From: Glandiceps talaboti
Taxonomy: Eukaryota; Hemichordata; Enteropneusta; Spengelidae
NCBI RefSeq assembly: GCF_964340395.1
Contig: NC_135555.1
Location: forward strand, 8,690,931 to 8,754,930
Direction of reading: 5' to 3'
Length of the DNA stretch: 64,000 bases
In this document: piece after piece, positions 23,946-35,065 of the stretch
Position numbering within the stretch: position 1 is the first letter of the stretch
Layout of the letters: the number at the start of each line of letters is the position of its first letter
Position numbers and translations under genes: made by a program
The notes under the pieces: model-generated
What the model was told of the DNA's origin: nothing
The model's input: the letters and a program-made list of their open reading frames with translations, nothing else
The model's database searches: none

Positions 23946-24558
23946 AATGCCTGAATATCAGGACGGCAAGTAAAAGTAAATTGTATAGTGTCACATTGGA
24001 CAAAACACACTCAATATTCTTGCAATGTGATATTCACTTGTCCATAATTTAATTCCATACAAATCTATAGCAAAAACTGTATAGGCTGTTGTCAATGTGT
24101 GCAAAGACCTTTGTTTACAGAGAACAGGCACATTAGATAATGTTGTTTTTGTTTTTTAACATACAAAATGTTTGTCCTTCTAGAGTGCAATGCAATAACA
24201 GTTTGTTTACATCAGAATATCTGTTACAAGTTTTGCTACACATCTGTTAAAACCAGATAACAAAATCATAGCACCATGTTTCTGTAATTATAACTCACAA
24301 GTACCCAGTAAGAAATTCATAATGTTAGGAACTCTAAAATAAGAACTACATGTAAGTGAAAAGAACCCAGTCCAGTTGTTTACTGTGTTAATTTGTTGCA
24401 AAGCTATAAGGATTATCAACCACAGTTTGTATTTGTTATATAGTAATATTTTCAATTGCTATGTTAGCACTTTTAGTTGTTAGCAGTGTCTCTTTGTCTT
24501 TTATGCTATTATGTAAGTATTGTAATTTGGCCAATTGGTCATGTTTTGGAAATAAACC

Positions 24559-24599
24559 ATTATTATCATCATCATTATTATTATTATTATTATTATTAC
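24559..24599. repeat. (ATT/ATC)n microsatellite
   Basis: About 13 triplets, with a short ATC block inside ATT units. Confidence 0.9.
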
Positions 24600-25671
24600 A
24601 AGTTTAATTTACAGAATTATTCATCCATCCATTTTTCCTTGCCACAGTTCAATGATTCCCAAACCATACAAGCTTACATTGTAGATTATCACCTGTCTAA
24701 TGTTATCATTACTTGTATAAAATTATTTGACAAATAGAAGTAGGTTTGTCTGAAATGATAATGGTTTTGTTTATTTGACTGGAAATGCAGTCAGTAATGA
24801 GTATGACGCCTTCAATAGAGAAAATTCTCTCTAGCTGCCTATTTACATATTATGTAATAACTCACAGCAACACAAATACTACTATCTTGATATGCGGTAA
24901 CATCTTCTGTAGATTTTACCAGACACTCAACTAACATCTGGATGTGTGAAAACTTCATACATCCTTCTAAATAAACACAGACTTCCTATCTACTAACTAT
25001 TCAGTACACACTATACATCTAATCTTATATTTGGTTACTAATTGGATATCTTTGGAACAGTCCTTGGACTATCTGTAAACTTATGCATGCATGTTGCAAC
25101 TTATAATATTTCTTTATTTGATAGGATGGTAGTTGCTTTGCTTGTCTATTCAGCAAGACCCTATCAATCAAAATGGCAGAGTTAGTGTACCTGGAATACT
25201 TAGTATTAGCCCTTCAGGTCTATACATTCTGAGGTAGGCTTGCAAGATCCAGTGGACTGGCTACAAACAATAGCTACACATTATAAATTGTGTAAACTAA
25301 CGAGTTTGGGTCAGGGGTGGAATAGAATTAGGGAATTACACCCCCTAGTAACCAATTTCCTTTGTATCATTCTCCATATGTGATGTATGTGGCCCTTGTT
25401 TTATACACATCCTGTCCAATCACAGCTAATGGTAGCCCAGTATATTTATAGTGTTTGCTATAAGTCACTGTCTATCAGTGAGTCCTCTAAGCCATGCACC
25501 ACTGGCACATAACAATTCCTGTGATCACCAGACTATGCACCAAAATTTGGTTTCACTTTATACCCCAAAACTATACTGACTCATAAGAAAAACCCTACTT
25601 TTTGTCATTGTGAGCCAAGACACACAAATGTGCCCTTCATAAGGAAACAGTGTTATATGTTACGTATATTT

Positions 25672-25674
<3 letters not shown>

Positions 25675-25727
<53 letters not shown>
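25675..25727. repeat. (TA)n microsatellite
   Basis: About 26 uninterrupted TA dinucleotides. Confidence 0.97.
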
Positions 25728-25730
<3 letters not shown>

Positions 25731-26485
25731 TATTTTGGATGTCTCCCATGAATTTCATGTATACTTCATAACAAGCCATTTTTATCCTAGAGTAAAATTT
25801 GTTTCTTTTATAAACACCTGTCTGACAACAGGGTTTGGAGTAAGTTTGTCCCTGTAAAACTGAATTTGTAAAAGATCACATAAATTATGTAATTTGATCC
25901 CCTCCACAACGACCACAAGCTTACAATGCTACGAAAATCCTATTACTGTAAATAAATGGACGACTTACAAGTTACACATATGACGTAGATTACTCGAGCC
26001 CACGCACCGTGGCACCTTGTACTATTAGTACTATACTCTAATTTTCTAAAATCGAACATAGTACCTCTGGATTTTATCGATTTTCAGGTAACAGGAACTA
26101 TAATCATCTCAACACTTGAACGAATATGAGCGGGACATTCATAATAAACGCCGTTCCCGTATGTAGCAGACGATAACATGACCAAATGTCGTCATAAAGC
26201 GACAGCCTGGTGGCAGCCATATTGAAATTCAAGTCAAGAACGAGTTTTTGACTTTCGCTAACGATATACACTCTAAAGATTATATAAGAATCCAAAATAA
26301 TACGATATGTTTCATCTGTGTGTAAATTTACACCACTAATGATTGGTACAGCTGTATTACATGTCCAAAAGTACGGCATACATACAGGAATGTATAGATT
26401 GTTTTGGATTATTTCCCGTAAAGTTAAGGAGCTCGTTAGATCGTCAATTCGCCGGTAAAAAGTGAAATTTCCAATAGTGACTCAC

Positions 26486-26750
26486 CTATCTTAGCATAGC
26501 TAGCGAATAGTACCCATAGAGATATAATGTACGGTGTTTCTACATGTTCCCAGTGAATTTCGGCTACGGGATAACGTTCAGGTACATGTGAATGTGAATC
26601 ATCCTCTGAATCGTCATCGTGACTGTCTTCATCGGTTCCATGATTTGTACCGGTTGTATTTTCTCCCCCTGCTAACGTCCTACAAACAAATAGCGTTATT
26701 GAGAGGAGGAGAATCCCGGAAAACCGATGACGTCTACCCTTGTAACACAT
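26486..26750 (-). CDS. SLC9A3-like: Na+/H+ exchanger, coding exon 1 (residues 1-88), start codon and signal peptide
   Basis: The ATG at 26750-26748 has A at -3 and opens MCYKGRRHRF, followed by a hydrophobic run (residues 12-24) typical of a cleaved signal peptide, with a likely cut near Ala27-Gly28. Residues 38-55 are rich in Asp, Glu and His, and N31-T-T33 is a potential N-glycosylation site. HWEHVETPYIISLWVLFASYAKI (66-88) matches the family's conserved start of the membrane domain (written here only as a position guide: key residues W67, H69, P73). The donor is ATA G|GTGAGT at 26485 (phase 1). Very close similarity starts only at residue 62, as usual for the family. Confidence 0.93.
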
Positions 26751-27060
26751 TCTGCTAACTGTAGTGCCACATACTACAAGTTTTTGGTCGGTAAGACAAC
26801 CACAACATAACGCGTGACAAATTTCACCACGACCAGCTTATGCCGTTGTGATCAATTTGACCCCCTAGCTAGATGAATAATGTACGAGAGCATACTCGTA
26901 ATTTACCAAAAATGTAACAATAGAGTTCACGTGATGGCGTACTCAACCAACGAGATAGCCTGTGGTCTCCATAGAGACAGTAATATGCAAAGCTGGATGG
27001 AAAGGATGCAGTGGGCGACAAAAAAAAATCATTCAATGAAGTGCATAACAAATATATAAA
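26751..27060 (-). promoter_or_regulatory. probable 5' UTR / promoter-proximal region of the exchanger gene
   Basis: This is the sequence just upstream of the exchanger start codon, with more CpG (ACGCGT, CCGA, CACGAC) than the flanking DNA. No clear TATA box or transcription start can be named. It is assigned by position only. Confidence 0.35.
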
Positions 27061-27947
27061 TTCGTAAGCTTATATAGATTTATTAGAACAATTCCGAACA
27101 TTAGAGTGATTAATATTAGTGTAAAAGCTTATTTGTTGCAATGTCTATTCTTACTTGTTCTGTATATATGGTATGAGATTCTTGTGAGCCGGGGTCATTT
27201 TTCCTGTCAGTGTATTATATAGAAACATCAACAGTGCAACTATTGAACATGTTGATGGTAAAGTAAAACACACGGTATACATAGTATATTAGGTTACAGT
27301 GAGGGTCCGCTTTGGTCCAACTTTCGCGTGTTTACATGTAAAGTGTGCGTTTCCAGTTACTCATACGATCATGCATACGGTCTCGCGCAGTTGGTATTTG
27401 ATTTCCGTCTTTTGTGTCTTGAAGTCACCACAATAAGTAATTTTCCCGAAAAATACCAGTCACGGTGCGTCATCTTGTGGCGGAATAGAGTTTAGTTTTA
27501 ATACCAATCGTAGTAATACACAGTTTCTTCACTTGTAATATTTTACGAAAACGCATACACAATTGATTCCATTAGATTGTTGTACATTTTTTCAGTACTT
27601 GTATGGCACTGGTAAATCTTGAAAAGTGAGAAGAAGAAAAAAAACGTTCGAGGTCAAGCGAAGTATGGAATGTTCGAATTACATGTAAAGTTACATAGCA
27701 AAGTGCTGTATTGTAGAAATTCGTAACGTGAAAAGTCACGTTTTTAATCCACCTGCGATAAAAACAATTTTTAAAAATCATTTTTCTTTTCCAAAGCGTA
27801 AAAATAAAAATCTAACACCCAGTCCGAATTTGGCTTCCTTTTTTTGTCATTAATCTATTGCATAAACTTTATTCAGAAATTAAAAAAAATGCATAATTCG
27901 TCATATAAGGGCTACAATCAACGTGATGTAAACTTACTGTCAACATC

Positions 27948-28032
27948 AATCTGATTAAAATCTGATCATGTGTTGAAAGCGGATAGATGCCTTTATTTAC
28001 CGCTTTCAACACATCTAGATTTTAATCAGATT
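27948..28032. mobile_element. 85-bp hairpin MITE
   Basis: The left arm runs AATCTGATTAAAATCTGAT and then TGTGTTGAAAGCGG. The right arm is its inverse with two small changes (CCGCTTTCAACACAT then AGATTTTAATCAGATT). The loop is about 17 bases. The same end motif occurs alone at 41904-41922 and, changed, at 11134-11152. Confidence 0.7.
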
Positions 28033-28302
28033 GTGTCAACATATACCAGACGTATATTATTGTATTTGCTTCGAATACTTAGCTATCCCTTCCAACTACG
28101 TAAAGTGTGAGTAGCAACCTTAAACTTTTGTTTTGTATTGTCGGTCATAAGCCTCGATTAAGACTTTAAAACCAAGTGTAAGCCGTTTTATAGAATCTGC
28201 CGTTTAGGGTCTATGGTTTTACGTACTAAAATTGTATGAAAGAGCAGACATCATCAATTTATTTACACTTTATTTATTAAACTTCTTTATTCCACTACGC
28301 AC

Positions 28303-28331
28303 GTTTCGAGCCGAGACCGGCTCTTCATCAG
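28303..28331 (-). other. hammerhead-ribozyme-like core motif
   Basis: On the minus strand, CTGATGA (28331-28325) is followed by A, a perfect 6-bp stem GAGCCG/CGGCTC with loop GTCT, and then GAAAC (28307-28303). This is the layout of a hammerhead core with helix II, except for one extra A after CTGATGA. I could not find convincing helices I and III with a cleavage site in the flanks, so activity is doubtful. Confidence 0.35.
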
Positions 28332-30081
28332 GTGTTCAATCTCACAATGCTAAATGTATGACGTCACATCCAAACGTTATAAAAATCAATAGACAGACGA
28401 ACGTTGATGAGAATCACAACAAAAGAACTTTCACCCCTGATCCCTTTCTTGGTTATGCCATGACTGAGCAAAGATATATGTAGAAAAGTTTGAAATACAT
28501 GTATCAACCATGGTTACCTTTCATGGATGGGTGATACTTCAATGATAAGATTAACTTTACATTTTTAATCCAATCTTGTTCACGTCCGCCAGAGTACTAT
28601 AAACGGTAACAGTGCAAAACGTAATCAATTTCCTCCAGCAATTAAACGCATGAAGTGCCCTTGATGCTTTTTCTGCAAACTGCTATAGGAACTCTATAAT
28701 TCAACTAAACTTTTAGAGGTATAGTAAAGATCAGTAAAGGTAAATGAAAACAACAAGAACAAGAACAACACCCCGCGACGCCAATTTCAAAATCATAAGC
28801 TTACACATAGTACAAAACAATTTCAACAGTTTGACTAACATACTCATTCTGGTGTACATGCTGAATCTTCAGCATCCCAACATTTCTGAAAATTACACCT
28901 TTGTTAAATTTATACAGACATGAAGATTATCACTAAACCATGTGAATACTGAAAGGAGAAACAGTTTACTAAAAACAAAGACTTCAATCCGATTTATGAA
29001 AGTATCACCCTGGATGAATATTGTCAGTCAAATCCATGCCTTCTTTTCTTTTCTTTTCTTTTTTTTATCCAATTCTGTTTTGCATTTATATTTGAATTTG
29101 AATCATTCTTTAAAAGTATGATAAACCGTTGCATTGATATAAAAGGAAGCAATTTCTGGGCTAAACACTTTTCTTTTTCTAATTTCTTATTTACTGGTCT
29201 TACTTTGTATTTGCTTTAAAAAACACATTCTGGGTAAAAAAACTATTGCTGTTTTTCTAAAGGTCCTCATTTTTTACCCGTCTTAGTCTTGTTACTTATA
29301 GAAAAACCGTTCACACCAAGCTGCAGCATTCATATCCTTAGAGACTGTCTTGCCTCCCATTCAGCTTGTTGGCACTGCTGTCATATGATATAAATATATG
29401 TGACGTATGTGTGATATATATGACGTAAGTGCCTTCCTTTTGAAGTGCAAATGGTCAAACCAGTTAAAGAAGCAAAACAGAATTCAATCTTTATGAATAT
29501 ATGGGAACTATAACCTAACCTAGTACAATCTGTGTATTTCTGTGTAATTTTGATATGATTGCTCTAATTCTACTCTCCAATAGTACCAATCATTGGAAAA
29601 TGTCGACTCTTTAGAAATAATTGTACATGGTATATACAATGTTTTGATTCATAGAGGAGATTCAAATATATTTCAATCCATAAAAATCAAAGAAAGCACA
29701 CATCACATCTCTTCAAATGATCGATTTAACATTTCGTAATTTTATTAATATATACAAGGCAGTGATAGAGATATATACTGTCTTTTATGATATGTTTTCA
29801 GCTCGAGTAAGCTTAAACCTGCATTAGCTGCTACTGGGACATTTTTTTCACCAAGGCAAGTAATCATATATTCACTAAAAATTGGTCCCTTACCTATAAA
29901 AAGGCATTGTATCTGTTAATTAGTTGTCAATATTATATGTAGGTAGTGTAGTGGCAAGTTGAAAACTTGAGTGAAAGCTAGGTTTTGAATGTCACCATGT
30001 TAAACTGTACTAGTTGTAACTGGAGTATAATTTTTCGATCAGACAACCACAATATATATTCACTGAAAATTGTTAAATACC

Positions 30082-30642
30082 ATTATATTATAGCATTACC
30101 AATTCCAGTGAATTTTGTGACGTCATCGCTGTACATTATTACTGATAATGTACTCCGTTATTGGGCATCGCGGCCCCGGAACGAGCATAACAATACAAGC
30201 TTATTTGTTCTGTTTCTTCATACGACTAGGTATTTTTTCGAAATGTATGTTGTTACTTATGATTGTCATATCCACTGTTTAAAAATACAACGCATTCATG
30301 AAACAAATTTGTGTTCACAGCAGTTCATTGAAGTGCATATATGTGTGTACGTGTACGTACGTGCGTTGCTATGATTAGTATTCAGCTTCCGGGCCGAACA
30401 TGGCAGACGATGTTCAGCGCTGTGTATATTATACGTTGTTTTGCGTTTCTCGGTCTACAAATTCACTGGAATTGGCAAAACTATAAAATAATAACAATAA
30501 TGAACGCCCTCCCAGTCCATAATGGACTCAAGCAAACTTTGCACTCCATAATGGGCTCGGCTCTCGCCTCGCCCATTATGTCGTTCAAAGTTTGCTTTCG
30601 TCCATTATGGGCTGGGAGGGCGTACATTATTGTTTAAATAAT
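30082..30642 (+). mobile_element. composite fold-back element, copy B
   Basis: This is a near-identical inverted copy of 14808-15370. It shows the same parts in order: ATTATATTATAGCATTACC end, CCAATTCCAGTGAATTT, TGACGTCA, GTACATTATTACTGATAATG, a CpG-rich block GGGCATCGCGGCCCCGGAAC, a Kozak-like ATG in GAACATGGCAGACGATG, the inverse AATTCACTGGAATTGG, and the terminal hairpin of about 130 bp (30500-30632). It ends in TTGTTTAAATAAT. No transposase is present. Confidence 0.8.
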
Positions 30643-31069
30643 TAGACATTGTATGTGTTAATCAGTGGATAATATTATCCACAAGTAGTACAGAAACAGT
30701 TTGAAATCGTGATCGCCGTTGAGGGCGCCGATTTTTGTGTGCGGACCAAATTTGATTTGATTTGATTTATTGTGTGTACAGCTGCAAAAAAATATGTTTA
30801 CCCACAGGTGATGCAATACTGTTCAAAAAACACTTTAATAAGGAAGCAGTGACACTGTAGTGTTCAAAGAAAAACTTTATTTAAATTCTGGAAAACAGAA
30901 AAGTGTTAAATTTTGTTCACAATGTGAAGTATTGCAATAATTACCACAATGTCATGTGTTATTCTAGTTGTAGATACAATCAAAATATATACACATTATG
31001 TGCTATCCTAGTAGTAGTTCATACAACCAAAATATATATAATTATATAATAATTTCATACGAGTTATCC

Positions 31070-31415
31070 CAGTAGCTCACACACCAATAACTTCATATGA
31101 GTTATCCCAGTTCACACATACCAATAACTTCATATGAGTTATCCCAGTTCACACATACCAATAACTTCATATGAGTTATCCCAGTTCACACATACCGATA
31201 ACTTCATATGAGTTATCACAGTTCACACACACCAATAACTTCATATGAGTTATCACAGTAGTTCACACACACCGATAACTTCACATGAGTTATCTCTGTA
31301 GTTCACACACATTGATAACTTCATATGAGTTATCCCAGTAGTTCACACACATTGATAACTTCATATGAGTTATCCCAGTAGTTCACACATACTGATAACT
31401 TCATACGTGCTATCC
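31070..31415. repeat. tandem repeat of 36-40 bp, about 9 units, each with a palindrome
   Basis: Each unit holds ATAACTTCATATGAGTTAT, an imperfect palindrome centred on CATATG, followed by a CCCAG.TTCACACA spacer. Unit starts are near 31088, 31124, 31161, 31199, 31236, 31275, 31315, 31354 and 31395. Spacer length varies by 3 bases (CAG versus CAGTAG). Confidence 0.85.
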
Positions 31416-33663
31416 TAGCAGTAAAGACAACCAAAATGCATTATACAGTGTTATATGTACTGGTACTATACATATAAAAGTCACTAAATAGAAGTCTGCA
31501 AGTCTATGCAGGGATACAGGAAGTAGTCAAAATATTACTGGTATATATACATTCACTTCCTAAGTAGATAATGGATACAACTCAATTGCAAAACATGGTT
31601 GTATTATTAAAACTGGTACCATGGTTTCCATACTATCTAGTATAGTTTAGTCTGTACAAAAGGCAAGAACATAAAATTGCATAGTCCCATTTGGTACATG
31701 TAAATCAAACTCATAATTGGTATAAATGTTCGTGAAATCAAATTTTAATAGAACTGAAAATATTAAAATTTAGACATTGTGAATAAGTTTTTACTCTGTA
31801 GAACACCCCTGACATGATCTCGGTGAAATTTGTGATCCGCTTTGTTGACTCTGGGAGTAGAAATTTTCATTTGTAAATTGAACTGAGAATCCATGAACAT
31901 TCATTCTCACAAGTTTTTAATCAGTCACAGGTGAGTATGGACTGGTGAAGCTGATAATAAAAATGAAATCAGGAATTGCTGGATGGAATCAGACACAGGT
32001 AAATTATACAAATACAGTGTTCTCCTATCAGAATGCTTATGTGACTTCCTGCTATGAACAGTTACCAGGGTAACCAAAGGGTTGTGTCAATCAATTCTAA
32101 TAAATGTTGCATGTTTCATCATGTTTCATGTTTTTTAATATCAGCAATGATAACATATGCCATGGTATGGGTGCCGCTCAAAGCACTATGCTTTGTCTCG
32201 CCTGACTTGTATGGCTGTAGTGTACGTAGGGGGTAGGGGTGAGTGACAACAGTCAGAATCAAGTCACAGATGGACCCACACATGCCATGCAAGCAGGGCT
32301 AAGCTTTGTCCTGATTGGTTGTGAGGACAATAGCCACTATTGTATTCTTACAAGTTACAAGGCATCACAGCTATTCTCTGTACAAAATCTTGAAAGCATA
32401 TAGTCTTGATGTCAGAAATAACAAACTCCTGAAATAGTCCATCTAGTCATTAGAATGCTATACAGGTAAATAAAATAAATCATTCGAATATACTGCATTC
32501 ATCAGCACTCACTATTATAAAAAATTACCATGGTTAAATTGACCCAACTCATAATTGTAATCTATTAATTATTCTATATGTTTCTAAAAAATACATCAAG
32601 AAGTTAGGAAATCACTGAAAGACTGTTAGTATTATCAAATTATGGTACATATTGTCATGACATGTGCACTGGTTTCACCTTTTGTTATTAAACCACCAAC
32701 AACATCAACAAACTGTTTGGTCTATTCATATCAAACTAAAAAATATCTCAATCTATATACAAAATATACATTAAAAATGTTTGTTGGAATCACATCATGA
32801 TCAAGCACATGCCATATGTCATCAGCATTACTCTGAGTTACTTTCATTGGACGGAGAAGTTATCAGTCATTCCTTGAACAGCGCCCTCTTGAGTTCGTAT
32901 TAATATTTCGTTTGTTTAGTGTTAGTATGATACTGCAAAAACATTGGTAGCTACTATTCACTATTGGAAAACATTGGAAATGTTAATTTCATACAAATAA
33001 AAATACACTACCTGAGAAAATACAGCAAGTAGACAATTTTGTCTTTAAAAAAAGGTCAGGTTGCTAAGCATCAACTAGAGTTGTAAATGAATCAAAAAGT
33101 AGTACAAGTTATACCATGTACCAAATACATCAGTCACAACTCTGACAAAAATATTTTTTCTTTAAAAATCTAGAGTTTTCTATCAGAATGGCATTGAGTC
33201 AATATGCCAACAGTCAAATCAGCTTTAAAATGTATATTAGCTAGGAAGGAAACAAATTAAAGTCTGGAAGAAGTGACCTAACAATTCTACTGTGCCCTGT
33301 GTATAAACTAATTTGTGTATAAATTATTTCAAGTCATGGACTTTTCTTGTGGTACATACTAGTTTACTCTATATGGAGTATGAAGGACGCCCTCACAGGT
33401 GAAAGATCTATGTTAAAAGATGATTCATCCCTAAATGTCTGCTCTTGAATATATCAAACATTTTGGTACTTATATCCGAATGTAGTCTGTACTGTAAGAT
33501 ATAGTTCAGACTGCAGGCTAGCCTGACTAAGTCAGAATTACAAGCTGAACATCAGCTGTATCAACATACTAAAACTGAACTACAAGTTATACTGCTGTAC
33601 ACATGTTGTTCTTCAATGTTTAGGTACAATGCTACTTAATTTCTAGAGCTACCAAACTTGGAG

Positions 33664-33683
33664 AAAAGTTTATTTGTTTATTT
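33664..33683 (-). terminator. possible polyadenylation signals of gene 2
   Basis: Two AATAAA hexamers (minus strand, 33682-33677 and 33674-33669) follow one and nine bases after the TGA stop. If used, they would give a very short 3' UTR. More distal sites are equally possible. Confidence 0.3.
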
Positions 33684-33798
33684 TCATCTTCCTTTATCAT
33701 CATCATCATCATCATCATCATCATCTTCTTCATCATTATTGCTTTTAAAAACTGGACCTTTCTCTTGATTGTCTTCATTGTACTCTGTCATAAACAGC
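33684..33798 (-). CDS. gene 2, last coding exon (residues 608-645, stop)
   Basis: The acceptor tttacAG is at 33800-33799. The split codon GG|G joins exon 34990-35019. It encodes LFMTEYNEDNQEKGPVFK, then NNDEE, ten Asp codons, KGR and TGA. The Asp run is a GAT microsatellite (plus strand ATC repeats), so its length may vary between individuals. The first bases of this exon resemble the unit of the adjacent minisatellite. Confidence 0.8.
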
Positions 33799-33814
33799 CT
33801 GTAAATAGTAAACA

Positions 33815-34600
33815 TAAACAACCCATAAATAACAACAAAGATGTGCCAACAACAACACCAACAATAGTAAATATAAACAACCCATAAATAACAACAAAGA
33901 TGTGCCAACAACACCAACAATAGTAAACATAAACAACCCATAAATAACAACAAAGATGTGCCAACAACACCAACAATAGTAAACATAAATAACCCATAAA
34001 TAACAACAAAAGATGTGCCAACAACACCAACAATAGTAGACATAAACAACCCATAAATAACAACAAAAGATGTGCCAACAACACCAACAATAGTAAACAT
34101 AAATAACCCATAAATAACAACAAAGATGTGCCAACAACACCAACAATAGTAAACATAAATAACCCATAAATAACAACAAAGATGTGCCAACAACACCAAC
34201 AATAGTAAACATAAATAACCCATAAATAACAACAAAGATGTGCCAACAACACCAACAATAGTAAACATAAATAACCCATAAATAACAACAAAGATGTGCC
34301 AACAACACCAACAATAGTAAACATAAACAACCCATAAATAACAACAAAAGATGTGCCAACAACACCAACAATAGTAAACATAAACAACCCATAAATAACA
34401 ACAAAGATGTGCCAACAACACCAACAATAGTAAACATAAACAACCCATAAATAACAACAAAAGATGTGCCAACAACACCAACAATAGTAGACATAAACAA
34501 CCCATAAATAACAACAAAGATGTGCCAACAACACCAACAATAGTAAACATAAACAACCCATAAATAACAACAACGATGTGCCAACAACACCAATAAACAA
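33815..34600. repeat. 56-57 bp minisatellite, about 14 units, filling the last intron of gene 2
   Basis: Units contain AACAACCCATAAATAACAAC, AAGATGTGCCAACAACACC and AACAATAGTAAACATAAA. GTGCCAAC recurs about every 56-57 bases from 33842 to 34577. Single-base length variants (AAAG versus AAAAG) shift the frame between units. Degenerate units continue to about 34790. Confidence 0.95.
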
Positions 34601-34989
34601 CCTACAAATGACAACAAAAAATGGTCACCAAAACCAACAACAGCAAACATAAATGCATAAATAACAACAAAAGATGTAAACAAACTCAAGAGTCAAGATA
34701 AACAATTTATAAATTACAAAAATATGTAAATAAAATAAACGATAGTAAACATAGCCCATAAATAACAAAAGATGTGCAAACAAGACAATCATATCAAAAT
34801 AGTAACACTACAAAAATGTCAAAACAAAATAAATATAGCCATTCTTCTACTTGTTTATAGACAAAAATAAGATGAAATAATTCGATTCATGACAAATGTG
34901 TGTATATTAAAATGTGTACATAGTTCATATGTTGATAAAACAGCAAGCAAAAGACACTATTCACAATGAATACATGAAACATTACTTAC

Positions 34990-35019
34990 CCATCTCCTTT
35001 CTTCTCCTCTACATTCACA
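34990..35019 (-). CDS. gene 2, 30-nt exon (residues 598-608)
   Basis: The acceptor ttttgtAG ends at 35020 and the donor GTAAGT starts at 34989. It encodes VNVEEKKGD between split codons for Ser and Gly. Both splice sites are strong and both phases (2 and 2) fit the neighbours. Confidence 0.75.
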
Positions 35020-35065
35020 CTACAAAATAAAACAAACAAGTTTGGTTATAGAAGACCTAGTCCAG

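Larger units (their letters stand above)
14385..26485 (-). other. intron 1 of the exchanger gene (12.1 kb)
   Basis: This runs from donor GTGAGT at 26485 to acceptor AG at 14386-14385. No supported exon lies in it. It contains fold-back element copy A (14808-15370), the 78-80 bp tandem (15483-15850), a short duplication (16997-17132), hairpins at 18136-18226 and 18985-19100, a 38-bp tandem (to 19262), GTT, ATCA, ATT and TA microsatellites, dispersed repeat copy 3 (22980-23260), and a duplication at 23658-23945. The stretches 15860-16990, 17140-18130, 19560-20480, 20540-21680, 21720-22970 and 23950-25670 show nothing else recognisable. Confidence 0.85.
215..26750 (-). other. SLC9A3-like: Na+/H+ exchanger gene (SLC9A2/3/5 type), 5' part, 3 coding exons, continues left of window
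   Basis: Three exons join with matching phases (phase 1, then phase 0) into 329 codons that align without gaps, from family knowledge, to the N-terminal half of plasma-membrane Na+/H+ exchangers. Landmarks seen: hydrophobic signal peptide, acidic extracellular stretch, HWEHV pre-membrane motif, FFLFLLPP inhibitor/transport segment, [13 protein letters not shown], and GESLLNDAV. Members of this family exchange extracellular Na+ for cytosolic H+ at the plasma membrane, controlling pH, volume and epithelial Na+ uptake. GYFMPNR followed by [11 protein letters not shown] favours the SLC9A2/3/5 branch over SLC9A1. Paralog assignment is inferred, because the C-terminal regulatory domain is outside the window. 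The rest of the membrane domain and the tail must lie beyond base 1. Confidence 0.93.
27061..33683. other. intergenic region between gene 2 (3' end) and the exchanger (5' end)
   Basis: No gene is supported. It contains the hairpin at 27948-28032, the hammerhead-like motif at 28303-28331, fold-back element copy B (30082-30642) and the palindrome-bearing tandem at 31070-31415. The 3' UTR of gene 2 may extend into its right edge. The stretches 27061-27940, 28340-30080, 30650-31060 and 31420-33660 show only AT-rich sequence. Confidence 0.7.

Noticed and set aside
30341-30637. 98-codon frame repeated in both fold-back copies (with 14813-15109)
   Set aside because: Shared because the element is duplicated. 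It contains no recognisable transposase or other domain.
31088-31106. loxP-like look of ATAACTTCATATGAGTTAT
   Set aside because: It resembles only part of a loxP arm. There is no 8-bp spacer between two 13-bp arms, and it is a tandem-repeat unit in an animal genome.
33775-34689. Three overlapping long frames encoding hydrophobic repeats
   Set aside because: All three minus frames are open because of the 56-57 bp array. Only 33684-33798 is supported as coding, by phase and stop.
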